A stretch of 64,000 nt of DNA from Hygrophila difformis (Eukaryota; Streptophyta; Magnoliopsida; Lamiales; Acanthaceae): assembly GCA_030278955.1 (NCBI GenBank), contig JAOANR010000001.1, positions 24,495,120 through 24,559,119 of the forward strand. The letters are read 5' to 3'. The translations under genes and the position numbers were made by a program. The number at the start of each line of letters is the position of its first letter. Within the stretch, counting starts at the first letter, position 1. Shown piece by piece: positions 48,179 through 59,306 of this stretch. The notes beneath the pieces are model-generated. The model did no database searches. It was not told where the DNA came from and saw only the letters and a list, made by a program, of their open reading frames with translations.

Positions 48179-49035
48179 AGCCCCCTCGAGATGAATATAT
48201 AAATATATATAGCTTGTTTACCTGTCTAGTAGAGTCTATTTGGGCATCCAAGTTATGTTTTTATTTTTTTGGCTAATTGTGGTTTTCCTGTACTCTCTAC
48301 AAGCTCCTCTTCTGAGACTGCAACAAGAAAACGGTATGGATTTTTGAGAATCTTTTTAGTTTTCGAATTGAGCTGATGGCATCAACAGAATTACTGTTTC
48401 AGTTCTTTTTTTTCCCCCCTTATTGGTTTTTTGATATTTTATTCTAGTGGCCGAAAATGTTGGTATTATTTGGACTCTACTCATAGAGTTCTGTTAACTG
48501 TTTGTGAGCTTGGCTCACTCGGGTGGATAAATGCACCTGAGAACCGAGACAGATTTTTGGTTTGAAATGAGGTGCATCATGGCTTGGCTTGTTTAGTTAT
48601 TTGAATTACTCAAATCATAATTCGGTTTGTTAGGATTAATTTTTCTCTGTAATTTTTTTAAATGCATGTTCTTTAAAATTGCTTAAATAAGCGGAGCTGG
48701 TAAGTTTGAGTTAGGATGCAGTTTGATTTAAATTTCATTTTGTTACTGGGTTAGTTTGAATATGACTTGTTTAGTTTCCAAAACTAGTTGAAGCATTTTC
48801 CATACCTTGTATTGGGCTTGCAGCTGGGCTTTTGGATCTGTTTTGGGCTATTGGAATTTTGATGGTTTTACTGATGGGAGCTTAAATGGTGTACTGTTTT
48901 GGTTGTTATTTACTTCTATTATTTTTAGGTGATCCAAGAAATTTCTTAAGCTTATTAGATGTTTAAAGGTAAAATTTTCAATTTATGGATTTCAGCTTAG
49001 TGAATTGATTCTTTTTAAATTAGTTATACACGTAG
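48179..49035. other. 3' UTR of the RNA-binding protein gene and spacer
   Basis: T-rich downstream sequence; the poly(A) site is probably within about 250 bp of the stop. No other gene seen. Confidence 0.55.
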
Positions 49036-49625
49036 GGTTAGGAAAAAATACTGAATATACCGCTTACCGCACATACCGTACTGAAAAAATATCGAGAATA
49101 TCGAAATTTTCGGTATATTGTGATTTTTGATACGGTAACGGTAGATTTTTTTTGATACCGTGGAATACTGTTGCCTTATCGAACTTCGGTATATACTGTA
49201 GTATCGGTATTTCGGTATATACTGAATGTTCAGGATTTGGGATATACTTTTGATATGTACCGAATGTTCGGTATATCCTTATATGTCGAATTTATCAAAA
49301 ACAATACATAATTTATATAATTTCACATTTAACCCTATATATCGGTATTTCGGTATATGCCGTATATACTGCGATACCCGTATGCCGGTATATAGCGGAG
49401 GTTCGGTGTGTCTGTATATACCATGATACCGGTATGTCGGTATCTACTGAAGATTCGGCATATCGGTATATATTGTATTTACCGAAATGTCAGTATGACA
49501 ACGGTACGAAAATATTTAATACCAAAACTTTCGGTATACCGAAAAATCGGTACGCATCGGTATCAAATTTTTCATACCGTAAATTTCGGTACGGTATATG
49601 CCTAAAATTTTTTCGGTATATTCAA
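49036..49625. repeat. CGGTATA-rich palindromic repeat block
   Basis: Roughly twenty occurrences of CGGTAT or its inverse ATACCG, often as TTCGGTATATACCGA-like palindromes, over 590 bp. Ends resemble GTAGGGTTAGG and TATGCCTAAAA. This may be a decayed hAT-like MITE, but no target duplication was identified. Confidence 0.65.
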
Positions 49626-49733
49626 ATCGAGTCAAGCACAAGATTAATGAGAAGTTTGTTTATTCATAGAACAAATTGGTTGAAATTGACTTCTAAGAAC
49701 TAATTGAGTCGAGTTCAAGAATTTATTACTCAG

Positions 49734-50557
49734 AATTGGCTGAACTTATTTAACACAAAATCTATTTATTAGGGATATTTGGGAGGGAGCGAGTAGGTCG
49801 GCTGGGTGAGTGGGACTTAAATTACATAAAAAAATATTATATAGTTAATTTACTACTATTATACTTCATTTTCTATTTCTATTAGTTTTTCTCTAATTTT
49901 TATTTTCTCATTTGAGTTTTAGGAATTTTGGGTAATTCTTTTATTTTTTGATTGTTTAAGATGATGTTTAGTTGGAATTATTCAGTTTTTGATTGATTAA
50001 TATTTATATTTTAGTTGATTTTTGTGGATGAAAATTTTATTTGATTTATTTATGTTCATTGATATTTGATTGATTGATGTTTATATCCAGTTGAATTTAG
50101 TAATGAATATTTCATATGATTATTTTGGTGAATTAGGCTTATCTCAGCTTGGCTGAATTTATTTTACACAAAATCCATTTATTAAGAATATTTGAGAGCG
50201 AGTGAGTAGGTCGGGTTGGGTGAGTGGGACTTAAATTACATAAAAAAATCTATATGGTTAATTTATTATATTATACTTCATTTTCTATTTCTATTAGTTT
50301 TTCTCTAATATTTATTTTCTCATTTGAGTTTTAGGAATTTTGGGTAATTCTTTTATTTGGTTTGATTGTTGTGTTTAAGATGATGTTAGTTGGAATTATT
50401 GAGGTTTTGATGAATATTTATATTTTTGTTGATTTTGTGGATGAATATTTTATTTGATTTATTTATATTTATGCTGAGTTGGAAGCATTGACATTTGATT
50501 GATTGATGTGTTTATATCTAGTTGAATTTAATAATGTATATTTTATATGATTATTTT
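49734..50557. repeat. 413-bp direct tandem duplication
   Basis: Copy 1 (about 49734-50136) and copy 2 (about 50147-50567) align with a 413-bp offset, sharing TTGGCTGAA, GAGTGGGACTTAAATTACAT, TTTGAGTTTTAGGAATTTTG and GATTATTTTGGTGAATTA. They differ by scattered substitutions and small indels. Confidence 0.88.
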
Positions 50558-50732
50558 GGTGAATTACTAAGTATCCATAGCCCACATTGATCTTAAGACT
50601 AATTATTGATGATTTGCATCGACAATGAAAGACGTCTCTCCAAATGCAGTTTTGCATTCACGAGGCTCGAACCCGAGACATTGTTTAAGCGACTAGAGCC
50701 CCAATTCGCTCAAGCCAACTGTTGTTAGTAAA
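50558..50732 (-). mobile_element. tRNA-derived SINE, minus
   Basis: On the minus strand a Pol III A-box-like TGGCTTGAGCGAATTGG is followed by B box GGTTCGAGCC. It is flanked by ATTTTATATGATTATTTT at 50540-50557 and ATTTTATGTGATTATTTT at 50733-50750 (17 of 18). The tail reads GGTGAATTAC at the plus-strand left border. It belongs to the same family as the copies at 50919 and 60986. Confidence 0.85.
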
Positions 50733-50918
50733 ATTTTATGTGATTATTTTAATATTCATATATCATCAAATGCATACTAGCTATACAAGACAATTCAATT
50801 TATTTATATTTCCATCAATAAATATTAGTACATATGTTTATTTATGCATGCATGATGAACCCATATCAATTATCAATGATAAATATGATCTCTATAGAGT
50901 AAATGCACTCTTCGGTAA

Positions 50919-51093
50919 CTGAACACAATTGGCCCGAGCGGTATGATGCTTTAACAATTTAAGCAAAGGTCTCGAGTTCGAGCCTTTGTGTATGCAGAAT
51001 TCTGCTTGGGATAGTCAACCCTTAAATGCCCACAAAATCTTCGAGGGATTAGTCCCGAGTCCAATGAGGCATGGGGATACCAGGCAATTCACC
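50919..51093 (+). mobile_element. tRNA-derived SINE, plus
   Basis: A box TTGGCCCGAGCGG and B box GAGTTCGAGCC near the left end, tail CAGGCAATTCACC. Flanked by AAATGCACTCTTCGGTAA (50901-50918) and AAATGCACCTTTCGGTAA (51094-51111), two mismatches. 175 bp. Confidence 0.88.
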
Positions 51094-51111
51094 AAATGCA
51101 CCTTTCGGTAA

Positions 51112-51847
51112 AAACAAAATTTTGAATTATGTTGCCTGAAATTTTATTTGCTAAATATTTGAAATGTTAAGTGTCCGAGAACTTGATGCAATTATAATTG
51201 GGTATGGTTACTATGCTTATTCGGTATGTGTCTCAATGATAGGTTTATTAATATTATCTGTTAAAGTTTGTGCAGTGATGTTTTGATTTAACTTATGTGG
51301 GTCCTTATTAAATGGGGATTGTGCATTTATAATTAAGGGAATGAGATATATATTCCCATCATATGTAGCCGATAATTTTGGTAAATTTAATACCTTCCAA
51401 AATTTGATTAATGTGTATTCTTGAGTTTCTAAACGTGGCTTATGCAAAATTTGGAAAATTCCAAGTGCTCATGGTCTAATGTTATGTGGTCTGCTTGCTG
51501 AAATACGCTTCTACATGTGATGGTGTTGTGTGTTGTGTGTGTTGACTTTATGTGTATCATGTGATATAGCCTTTGAATTTTTAGTATGCTCCATTGTCAA
51601 ATGATTCTAAAGTCTGCTCGCCGAACTATACGTGTACACACGTGACAATGTTTTTTGTTTTATGTGCTGATTTTATGTGTACTCGGTGCTGAATTTAGTT
51701 ATATTATGTGCTAATTTTATTTGTGCCAACAAGTGTACATCCACGGAGTATATATAATTTTTGTCGTTCCATCACGAGGATTTCCTTCTTTCCCCTAGGG
51801 TTTTCCATATTTTGCACAAGCCACTTATAGAAACCGAATAATACATA
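51112..51847. other. Intergenic spacer, nothing recognised
   Basis: AT-rich; short open frames without motifs. Confidence 0.6.
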
Positions 51848-52107
51848 CTCCCCCTGTCCCATTTAACCTGTCTTGTTTGATTTCTGCACAAAATCCAATG
51901 CACTTTTTCAACCATTAACATCTCAAAATATATACAACAAAAAAATTTGTAAAATATATATTTTAAAACTATATGATGATATGATTCTAACAAAACCCAA
52001 CTCGACTATTTTTCCTCAAATATATACTTCTAATAACATTGAGTCAAGGTTAAACAATAAACAGTGTCAAAAAGTCAAACATGACAACTTAGCTGGGACG
52101 GAGGGAG
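51848..52107. mobile_element. Stowaway-like MITE
   Basis: Ends CTCCCCCTGTCCC and GGGACGGAGGGAG, TA on both sides, 260 bp, with typical internal GTCAAGGTTAAACAATAAAC. Confidence 0.9.
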
Positions 52108-52356
52108 TATTAATTAGATTTTGGAAAGTATTAATTTTTCCACATTAGTCGGTTACATATATAGTAATAGAATATATCATTACCTTAATAAAATTTTGTT
52201 TGATTATGGAATCTTTGTAAGTAAAATATAACCTAGCACAATCTAAACTAAATGTTAGCACATTCGGCATAACTTCAAAAGGGACAATGATGATTGCTAA
52301 CCGGTCTCATTATAATTATATATGAAAGGAGCTCATTTTTATTTTGTTTTGGTTTT

Positions 52357-52455
52357 TTGGTGAATAACCGGGTATCTCCATGCCACATTGGATTCAAGAC
52401 TAATCATTTGAGGAGCTGAATGGATAATTAAGGATGCATCTGCCAAAGCATTTTT
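52357..52455 (-). mobile_element. Truncated SINE (3' part)
   Basis: GGTGAATAACCGGGTATC and CCACATTGGATTCAAGACTA match the 3' half of the SINE family in minus orientation. The tRNA-like head with A and B boxes is absent. Confidence 0.65.
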
Positions 52456-53259
52456 TGGGTTTTGTTGATGCAATTTGGACATTTATTTCAAAACAACTGA
52501 AAAATGAAAATGGACAAGAACATTAATTATTACAAACCTAAAGTTATTTTTTTAAAAAAATATTTAATTAAATTCAAATAATTGTTTAAAAAAACACACA
52601 CACAACCGTCCATCGCACGGGTACATCGTTATAACTTATAATTCAACTATGGGTAGAAAAAAGTTTCTATGTGAATGTTCACGCGCATATGTGAGGTGAA
52701 GTGATAAAAGTTATTTTAATACATAAAGTCAATCTAAATTATTTTGTTTTTAATCATTGCAAAAAAAAAAATATTTTGTTTTTAAAGTTACATCTAGCTA
52801 ATCATTTCGATCTAATTTATGGGGAACAAAACTTAAAAATATAGTAGCATATAAATCAAATAGAAATTAGTTCTTCTAGAATGGAATAAAAATGACAGAT
52901 ACTATCATAATAGTTACGGTACAACGAAATATATACAAACCGAAGTACAAAATGTCAAATGTATAATAAATATCCACGCAAGTGTATATATAAATATACA
53001 CTTATATATATAGAGTTAAAATGGGAAATTAAAATATAGAAAATAAAAGAAAAAAGAAATTGGAAATGGGTGGGCACATGACACATGTAATTACATGTCC
53101 AAACAACGACCCACTTGAAGTTGTCGACGAATGATTTATGGGTGACTTTGGGGAGCTGTTCAACTGTCGGTGGCGAATTAATTCTCCATGTCTTTCTCAA
53201 TTACTTTGATCAGCAATTCCATATAACGTCTACAAAATCGATCTCATCTTAATTATATA
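52456..53259. other. Intergenic spacer
   Basis: AT-rich. AACCGTCCATCGCACGGGTA at about 52604 resembles the hairpin part of a Helitron 3' end but no CTAG follows. No gene seen. Confidence 0.5.
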
Positions 53260-53446
53260 CTCTCCCCTCCCATTTAACGTGTCTTGTTCCATTATGTAAA
53301 ATATACATGATTTAAAAATTTTAATAAGACCCAATTCGATTAGTTTTTTTTCTTTCAAATATATACTTGCAATAACGTTAAATCAAAGTTAAACAGTGAA
53401 TAGTACCAAAAAGTTAAACAAGACAAGTATACTGGTACGGAGGGAG
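53260..53446. mobile_element. Stowaway-like MITE, internally deleted
   Basis: CTCTCCCCTCCCATTTAACG ... GGTACGGAGGGAG with TA flanks, 187 bp, so about 70 bp shorter than the family norm. Confidence 0.85.
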
Positions 53447-53556
53447 TACTTACCATATTCATATTATGTTAGTAGGGGGGAGTGTCAATGTGAATGTATA
53501 TGGTGAGGATGAGTCAATTAGGGTATGAGAGCTTGGAAAATTATGCTTCGATCATA

Positions 53557-53837
53557 CTACCTCTGTTATTTAATAACTGCACAACTTCTGCATTTTACAC
53601 AATCCAATAAACACTTTCAACTAATCATAACTCATATTGTATATTAGTAAAATTTAATTATAGTAACACTTTTATATTATAAAACTACGTGATTAGACGA
53701 ATCTAATAAGATCTCACTTGACTATGTTTTATCTTATAAAACTATGTTAAAATTTTTTTTTCTATATCAAAGTTACTTAAATAAATATAGTTTCTACTAT
53801 GCAAAAAGAGCATGCACTTATATGAGAACGGAGGAAG
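53557..53837. mobile_element. Stowaway-like MITE, diverged
   Basis: CTACCTCTGTTATTTAATAA ... ATGAGAACGGAGGAAG; internal GATTAGACGAATCTAATAAG and CACTTGACTATGTTTTATCT as in the 63.3-kb copy. Confidence 0.75.
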
Positions 53838-54784
53838 TCAAAAGACCTAATTATATTTCATTGCTTACTATATCATACGGGTGCCTGCTAGCGTGAATCT
53901 TAATAACCATGGATGGATGGAAAGCATCGGTTTTTCACCTCTCCTAAACGAACTTAGCTTGGTGTTATGCCGACATCGATCTCCCCGGCCAGGCCTGCTA
54001 CTAACGAAACGTGTAATTACAGGTGTCTTAATATGAAGGGGGACACTACTGACTGTCCCATCTAGTTTTTGTCGGAACTAGCTAGCGCGCTCCACCCAGT
54101 GGTGTGACGCCTGTCGTCGATTATTACTAATCATATCGTCGTCCATATATAATCTAATAAGGCATCATATATAATATATACATTGGATCACAACGTAACC
54201 TAGTAAGAAATAATCTCACTCAACAACCTACCTAGCTGTGTGTGTGTGTGACACTTCAACAACCTAATAAGATCAATTATGCCTTATTAATTCAACCTTG
54301 TGCAAGCTCAAAATTAATTATGAAGGATTCACAATCCACTTTCTCCATGCATTATATTGAAGGGCACATCTCAAATGTGTTATCGATTATGATTAGGAAA
54401 CCAATGCATTTCAAATTAATTACACCACCAAGATGGGCAAAAAGAAATTGACTATTCATGCGACCTGTACGTAATATACTACAATTCTACCGACAGATTC
54501 AAGATTGAAATCTGTTGATGATGATGAGGACAACCCTCAAGTCATTTCCAATGACAACACCTATATATCTTAATGATGAATAGTAGTTTGTAACTAATAA
54601 GAGAGGGGGGCAGAAGAGGCCATGAAGAAGGTGATGGATGAGAGGATGAATTTGTTATGAATTTTACAAAAAAAAGAAAAACATATGATTTGTTTATTCA
54701 TTTCTTCAATAATCAATATAAATAGTATTAATTACATATAGGGGACACTTTCAAGCAACTCTTTTTTTCCCCCCAAGAAATTCA
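53838..54784. other. Intergenic spacer, nothing recognised
   Basis: A short (GT)n run occurs at 54238-54250. The 69-codon open frame at 54242 has no known motif. Confidence 0.55.
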
Positions 54785-54792
54785 ATTGCATC

Positions 54793-55408
54793 AAGGCCGT
54801 GGAAATAGGCTATGTCGGGCTAGGCCTAGACTTGTACGGTCACGGTCTAGGCCTACGTCGATTTTATTAGGCCCGAGCCTGACCTATTATCTTTGATAGG
54901 CCCATCTTATAAGCCTAAGAAATAAATAGGTCAGCTTTTAAGCCTTTTAAAAGCCCTATTAAGTCTATTTCAAAATTAAGTTACAATTCTTTTATATATG
55001 TCCAGATAATCATAAGGTTGGAAGAGATAATTTGTGAACTTGGATAAGTTTTCATCCAAAACTATTTGTATACGGGGATGAACTAATTATATACGGGGAA
55101 AAGACTTATAAATATTTTAAAAACCTATATCAAATTAGTAATTAACTTTACATAAAATAATAATAATAATAATACAACAGATTTCTATGTAATAAACATA
55201 AACATACTAATAATAATGATAAATAGGCCTGTTTGGTAGGGTTAAAAGACTTTTTGTGAAGTCCGGCATGGGCCTATTTACCTAAATAGACTTTTAAATC
55301 AGCCTAAGCTTAGTCTATTTATAAAAAAAAAAAAAACTGGTCTGGCCTGACCTTCGGTAGACTAGGTCATAGGCCCCTATCGGATAGCCTGACCTATTGC
55401 TACCCGTA
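54793..55408. mobile_element. hAT-like non-autonomous element (AGGCCTA type)
   Basis: Begins AAGGCCGTGGAAATAGG and ends CCTATTGCTACCCGTA (diverged inverted ends). Flanked by ATTGCATC (54785-54792) and ATGGCATC (55409-55416), an 8-bp duplication with one mismatch, as for hAT. Subterminal regions are rich in TAGGCCTA and AGCCTGACCTATT motifs in both orientations. Confidence 0.75.
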
Positions 55409-55912
55409 ATGGCATCATGTGGATATAGACATATATAGTAGAGTATAAGTCCATCGCATAACACTATCTACTTTAAAAAAAGAATTGTCGTTAAAACCAA
55501 TGAGCTAATATTTAAAACTTAAAACCACCAATTCACCAATTCAGTCCTCTTTGTGGGTTAATTCGGGTCGAGCCGGATCAAATAACTCTAAAAGGGTTAT
55601 ATATAGATGGGCTGAGATATGGTGGGCTAATGAAATTCAAATGAATAATTGATTAGGTGAAGTCATATATAGTTCCTACAATCATGCAATGGCCTAAAGA
55701 AGTCAATCATATATGAAGTAATTCATTTCATTAGGTGAAGTCAGGTTTAACTCTTCCGAGTTCCGACCGCCTTTCGGCAGGTAAAAAGAGTTCGGTCTGG
55801 TCTGATCTAATCTGGTCTGATCTAGTCTTCGAGCTACCTCAACTGATTCACAATCCATGCAATTTCTCAATTGAAAGACACATGCGTTTCAGGTGTTGTT
55901 ATTCATTATATT
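55409..55912. other. Intergenic spacer
   Basis: Contains a short CTGGTCTGATC repeat (about 55795-55830) related to the Tourist-like MITE at 25.6-25.9 kb. No gene seen. Confidence 0.5.
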
Positions 55913-56033
55913 GTGGATGTTTGAGAGTCAGCGGATCTGCTAGCAGATGGCATATTTGGAGAGCAGATTGTGAGACAATTCTCTATTCGGATCCGCTATC
56001 CCCTAGCGGATCCTGCGGCTCCCAAACATCCCC
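55913..56033. mobile_element. 121-bp hAT-like MITE, second copy
   Basis: GTGGATGTTTGAGAGTCAGC ... GGCTCCCAAACATCCCC, same length as the 25-kb copy. Flanks ATTATATT and ATTATATA (7 of 8) fit an 8-bp hAT duplication. Confidence 0.8.
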
Positions 56034-56527
56034 ATTATATATGACTTTTCATCATTTGAAAATCAAATTAAAACATTTAGCGAATAAGCAAAAATGTGTA
56101 TTGTTCTACCGACGGATTTACAATTTAAGTCATCCAGTTGAAACGACTTAATGACGGATAGATAGTAAGGCAACAGAGGGAGGCGATGAAGATGACGACG
56201 GCCAACATTTTATTTTTATTTTTTATTCTTTATTTTTTCTATCTTGAATAACAAGTCAGCTTCTTTTTCATGTAGGCATTGCGATAATATAACATGATGA
56301 GTAATTAGCGAAAATTTTGAATATTGTTGGACATATTAGTTTTATTAACATTGTACGAAATCCTTCAGTCTTTATTGTGCTTTTAGATTAATTCAACCAG
56401 ATGATGTGGTTTGAAATTAAAATAGAACTGTTATATAATTTTTGAATTTTTAAATTTGTGCTCGACTTGAGTTTTTAAGGATATAGAAGCTTGCTTGATA
56501 AGTTTTTGTTAAGGATGTGTTTTGTGC

Positions 56528-56945
56528 AGAGTTGTTGCCTGACGGTTGTTCAGCCATCTGGGGTTATAACTGCTTTCTGTTGATGCAGTTTATACAGGAT
56601 CTTTCCAGAAGATTCACGAGCTAATTTGAGAATACAGTCTCACATACTGTTACATTGCTATATATATGATTGATTACTGATTTGCTATGTTTTGATGCTT
56701 CTAGTTTTTCACGTAATACATTTTTGTTTTGAGCGTTGCACAGACTTAGCATTGCTAGGCTTTTCTGTATAATTTGTATTCATTTTGATTGTATTGGAAT
56801 AGACATTTTGATGCTCTTCACTGGATACGGTTCCTCAACGTGATCGAAGGAGCTGAGGATCGAATGGACGCAGATGCAGTGAGACGGATTCAATCTCTGG
56901 TTGAATATGGTGGATTTGCAGCAATTGGTGTGTGATTGAGACACC
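56528..56945 (+). other. Possible exon-like sequences, unrecognised
   Basis: After GTGCAG at about 56528 one frame reads ELLPDGCSAIWGYNCFLLMQ and ends RRFTS before TAA. At 56816-56945 another reads LHWIRFLNVIEGAEDRMDAD then LVEYGGFAAIGV before TGA. Both look more protein-like than the AT-rich surroundings, but no family was recognised and no start or splice structure links them. They could be remnants of a gene or a non-coding transcript. Confidence 0.25.
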
Positions 56946-57558
56946 TGCTGGATTACTGGTCGTGCTCTAGTACCTCAATTCAACACTTGTGATATTCGAT
57001 TGTTCTTGTTCTTTGGTTGTCCATTGGTTTATTTAATTTTGGTGATTATTGAGGCAAACCTGGATTGGTGTTATGTTCGAACTGGGTAAAAAAATGATAT
57101 GTGTTGTGTTTGCTTTTCTATTATTAGTTGTTGCTTCCGCGTAATTGACACAACACGCAAACAATGGATTAACTGATAACAGATATAACCGGGACCTACA
57201 ATTTTTAATTAAGCTCAAAATCGACTTATTAATTACAAATAAGCCACGTTCGGGTGTTAGCTGTTAACTGATTCTGTGACTAATAATTAGTTGTTAGCTG
57301 TTAACTGATTCTGTGAGTAAGAATTAGTTAAAATTAACTGTTTGACAATTTCGAGACTAACTTTTTGCCTAGAATAAGCTAAAATTCATAATGCTGCTAT
57401 TTGCAGCGGTTTCAAAAAAGCTGATTGAACACTATTTTAATTTATTTTGTCTTTTTAAATAAGCTATTTTATCTCATATTGTGAGACAAAATAACTGATT
57501 GGATTTAGTTGTTTTTGCCAAACAGGGCCATTGAGTTTTTTTTCCACACAACTTATTA
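56946..57558. other. Intergenic spacer
   Basis: The motif GTTAGCTGTTAACTGATTCT occurs twice (about 57257 and 57294), and AAACAGGGCC near 57523 suggests a decayed hAT-like MITE of about 57240-57530. No gene seen. Confidence 0.45.
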
Positions 57559-57816
57559 CTCACTCCGTCCCGCCTAATGTGTCTTGTTTGACTTTTTGAC
57601 ACTGTTCATTGTTCCAGTTTGACTCAATTATGTTGTATGTATATTTTTGGAAAAAAATAGTCGAGTTGGGTCTTGTTAGAATCGTATGATCACGTAGTTT
57701 TAGAATATATATTTTACATAATTTTTCATTGTGCATATTTTGAGATATTAACGATTGAAAAAATGTAGGATTGTGTGCAAAAGTCAAACAAGACAAGTGA
57801 AATGAGACAGAGGGAG
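57559..57816. mobile_element. Stowaway-like MITE
   Basis: CTCACTCCGTCCC ... GAGACAGAGGGAG, TA flanks, 258 bp; very close in structure to the copy at 769-1026. Confidence 0.9.
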
Positions 57817-57959
57817 TATATTTTTTTAATAAAATTATAAAGATTTTTTTTAAGTGAATCTTATTGAGGTTAACTGAAAATTATCAACCACCTATTAAAA
57901 CAAATATATTTGTCTTCATTATTTTATAAGTATTGAAGGGCAATCTAAAAAATTTATTA

Positions 57960-58210
57960 TCACTCCCTCCCTTAGAAATTAAATATGTTAGAAGTTTAAT
58001 CACCCAAATTAAACTTATCGATTTAGTACCTAATTTTTGCCTTTTTGCCATTCTTTATATCTTTATATGTTAATTTAAGATCAAATTACTTCTTTATCCA
58101 AAAAGATCAAATTACTTTTTTTTAAAAATGATTTAACATGTAAAGATATAAAAAGGGCAAAATAGGCAAATTAGGTACTAAATTTATAGAAAATTCAATT
58201 TTGAGGAGTA
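57960..58210. mobile_element. Foldback MITE, about 250 bp
   Basis: The left part TTTAGTACCTAATTTTTGCC has its inverse GGCAAATTAGGTACTAAA in the right part. The outer ends CTCCCTCCC and GAGGAGTA are only weakly paired. Confidence 0.65.
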
Positions 58211-59306
58211 TAATTATAGAAATTTCAGTGTGGAGAAACTTAGTACTCCTATAATATTGTAAGGGTGGCAGTGATACTAAATTGCCAAAAAAAAAAAAAG
58301 AAAGTAAAAAAAGACACTTTGATTAGTACCACTCATTCTCACAGCAATGGTATTTAACAAAAACAAAAACATTACCTCAGTAGACAAATTAAACTTGCCT
58401 TTTGTAGCCTATAAGTATACTTGGGTTGCAAATAAATTGAACATAGAAATCAAAGTGTATATGCCCTGTTTCATGACAACCTTAGTCACAGTTAAAAGAG
58501 AATGAAGAATCTACCCTCAGACAACCTACGGATTTACCATTTTAAACAATGAAACTGGATGGTATACTGTAAATTCTCACACAATCTCAGCATCCACATA
58601 TGCTCTATATTCCATATAGTAAATACCACAATCATGCATATATACCCATCTTTCTTCACAAAGACTATTAAGTAACCTCCCCCAATTGAAAACGACAAGA
58701 ACCATTTAACTTTACTTTGGCCCAATTGGCCCCCACCCCACACCCCAACAATAATTATTAGGAAAAAAAAAAGAAAAAAAAAGGAAGAAGCTATCATTAT
58801 CATTGTAATAACCATGCAAAAGCAACAACGAGTAAATGGCATACATGAAAAATGTAAGAAAATGAACAAGGAAGAAGAATCATTATCCCTTCATTTCTGC
58901 CCAAACAAATATACAATTCTTGAAACAAAAGACCGATCTGAATCCTCCCCATCTCGTTTTTGTACAGAATTCAAACCTCCCTTTCCTTTATCCCACCACT
59001 ATGCTTTTATTGACTTTTCCATCCTAAACTTAAATATATAAAAACATTTTTTTATTAATTACACAATTTTTGCTGTGTAAATAATCTCATATCATCATAT
59101 GCCCCTATTATACCATGCACCACAACCAATTGGCCCATTTATATATTTTAAGAAAAAGAGAAAATTAATAACTAATAGTATAATTTTTTTTTTTAAAAAA
59201 GGAAAAGAAAAAAAAAAAGCATTACTATTATATTACCCCACAAACCCATGTGATGATGATGGAGATTGGAGACTCTGAGAAAGAAGGAAGGAAAAACCCA
59301 TTGTTC
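58211..59306. other. Downstream flank and 3' UTR of the epimerase gene
   Basis: A-rich and T-rich tracts (for example near 58280, 58765 and 59200). The 3' UTR of the minus-strand epimerase lies just below 59307. No other gene is supported. Confidence 0.5.

Noticed and set aside
52591..52640. Third Helitron terminus at AACCGTCCATCGCACGGG
   Set aside because: No CTAG plus T follows and no matching TC start was found.
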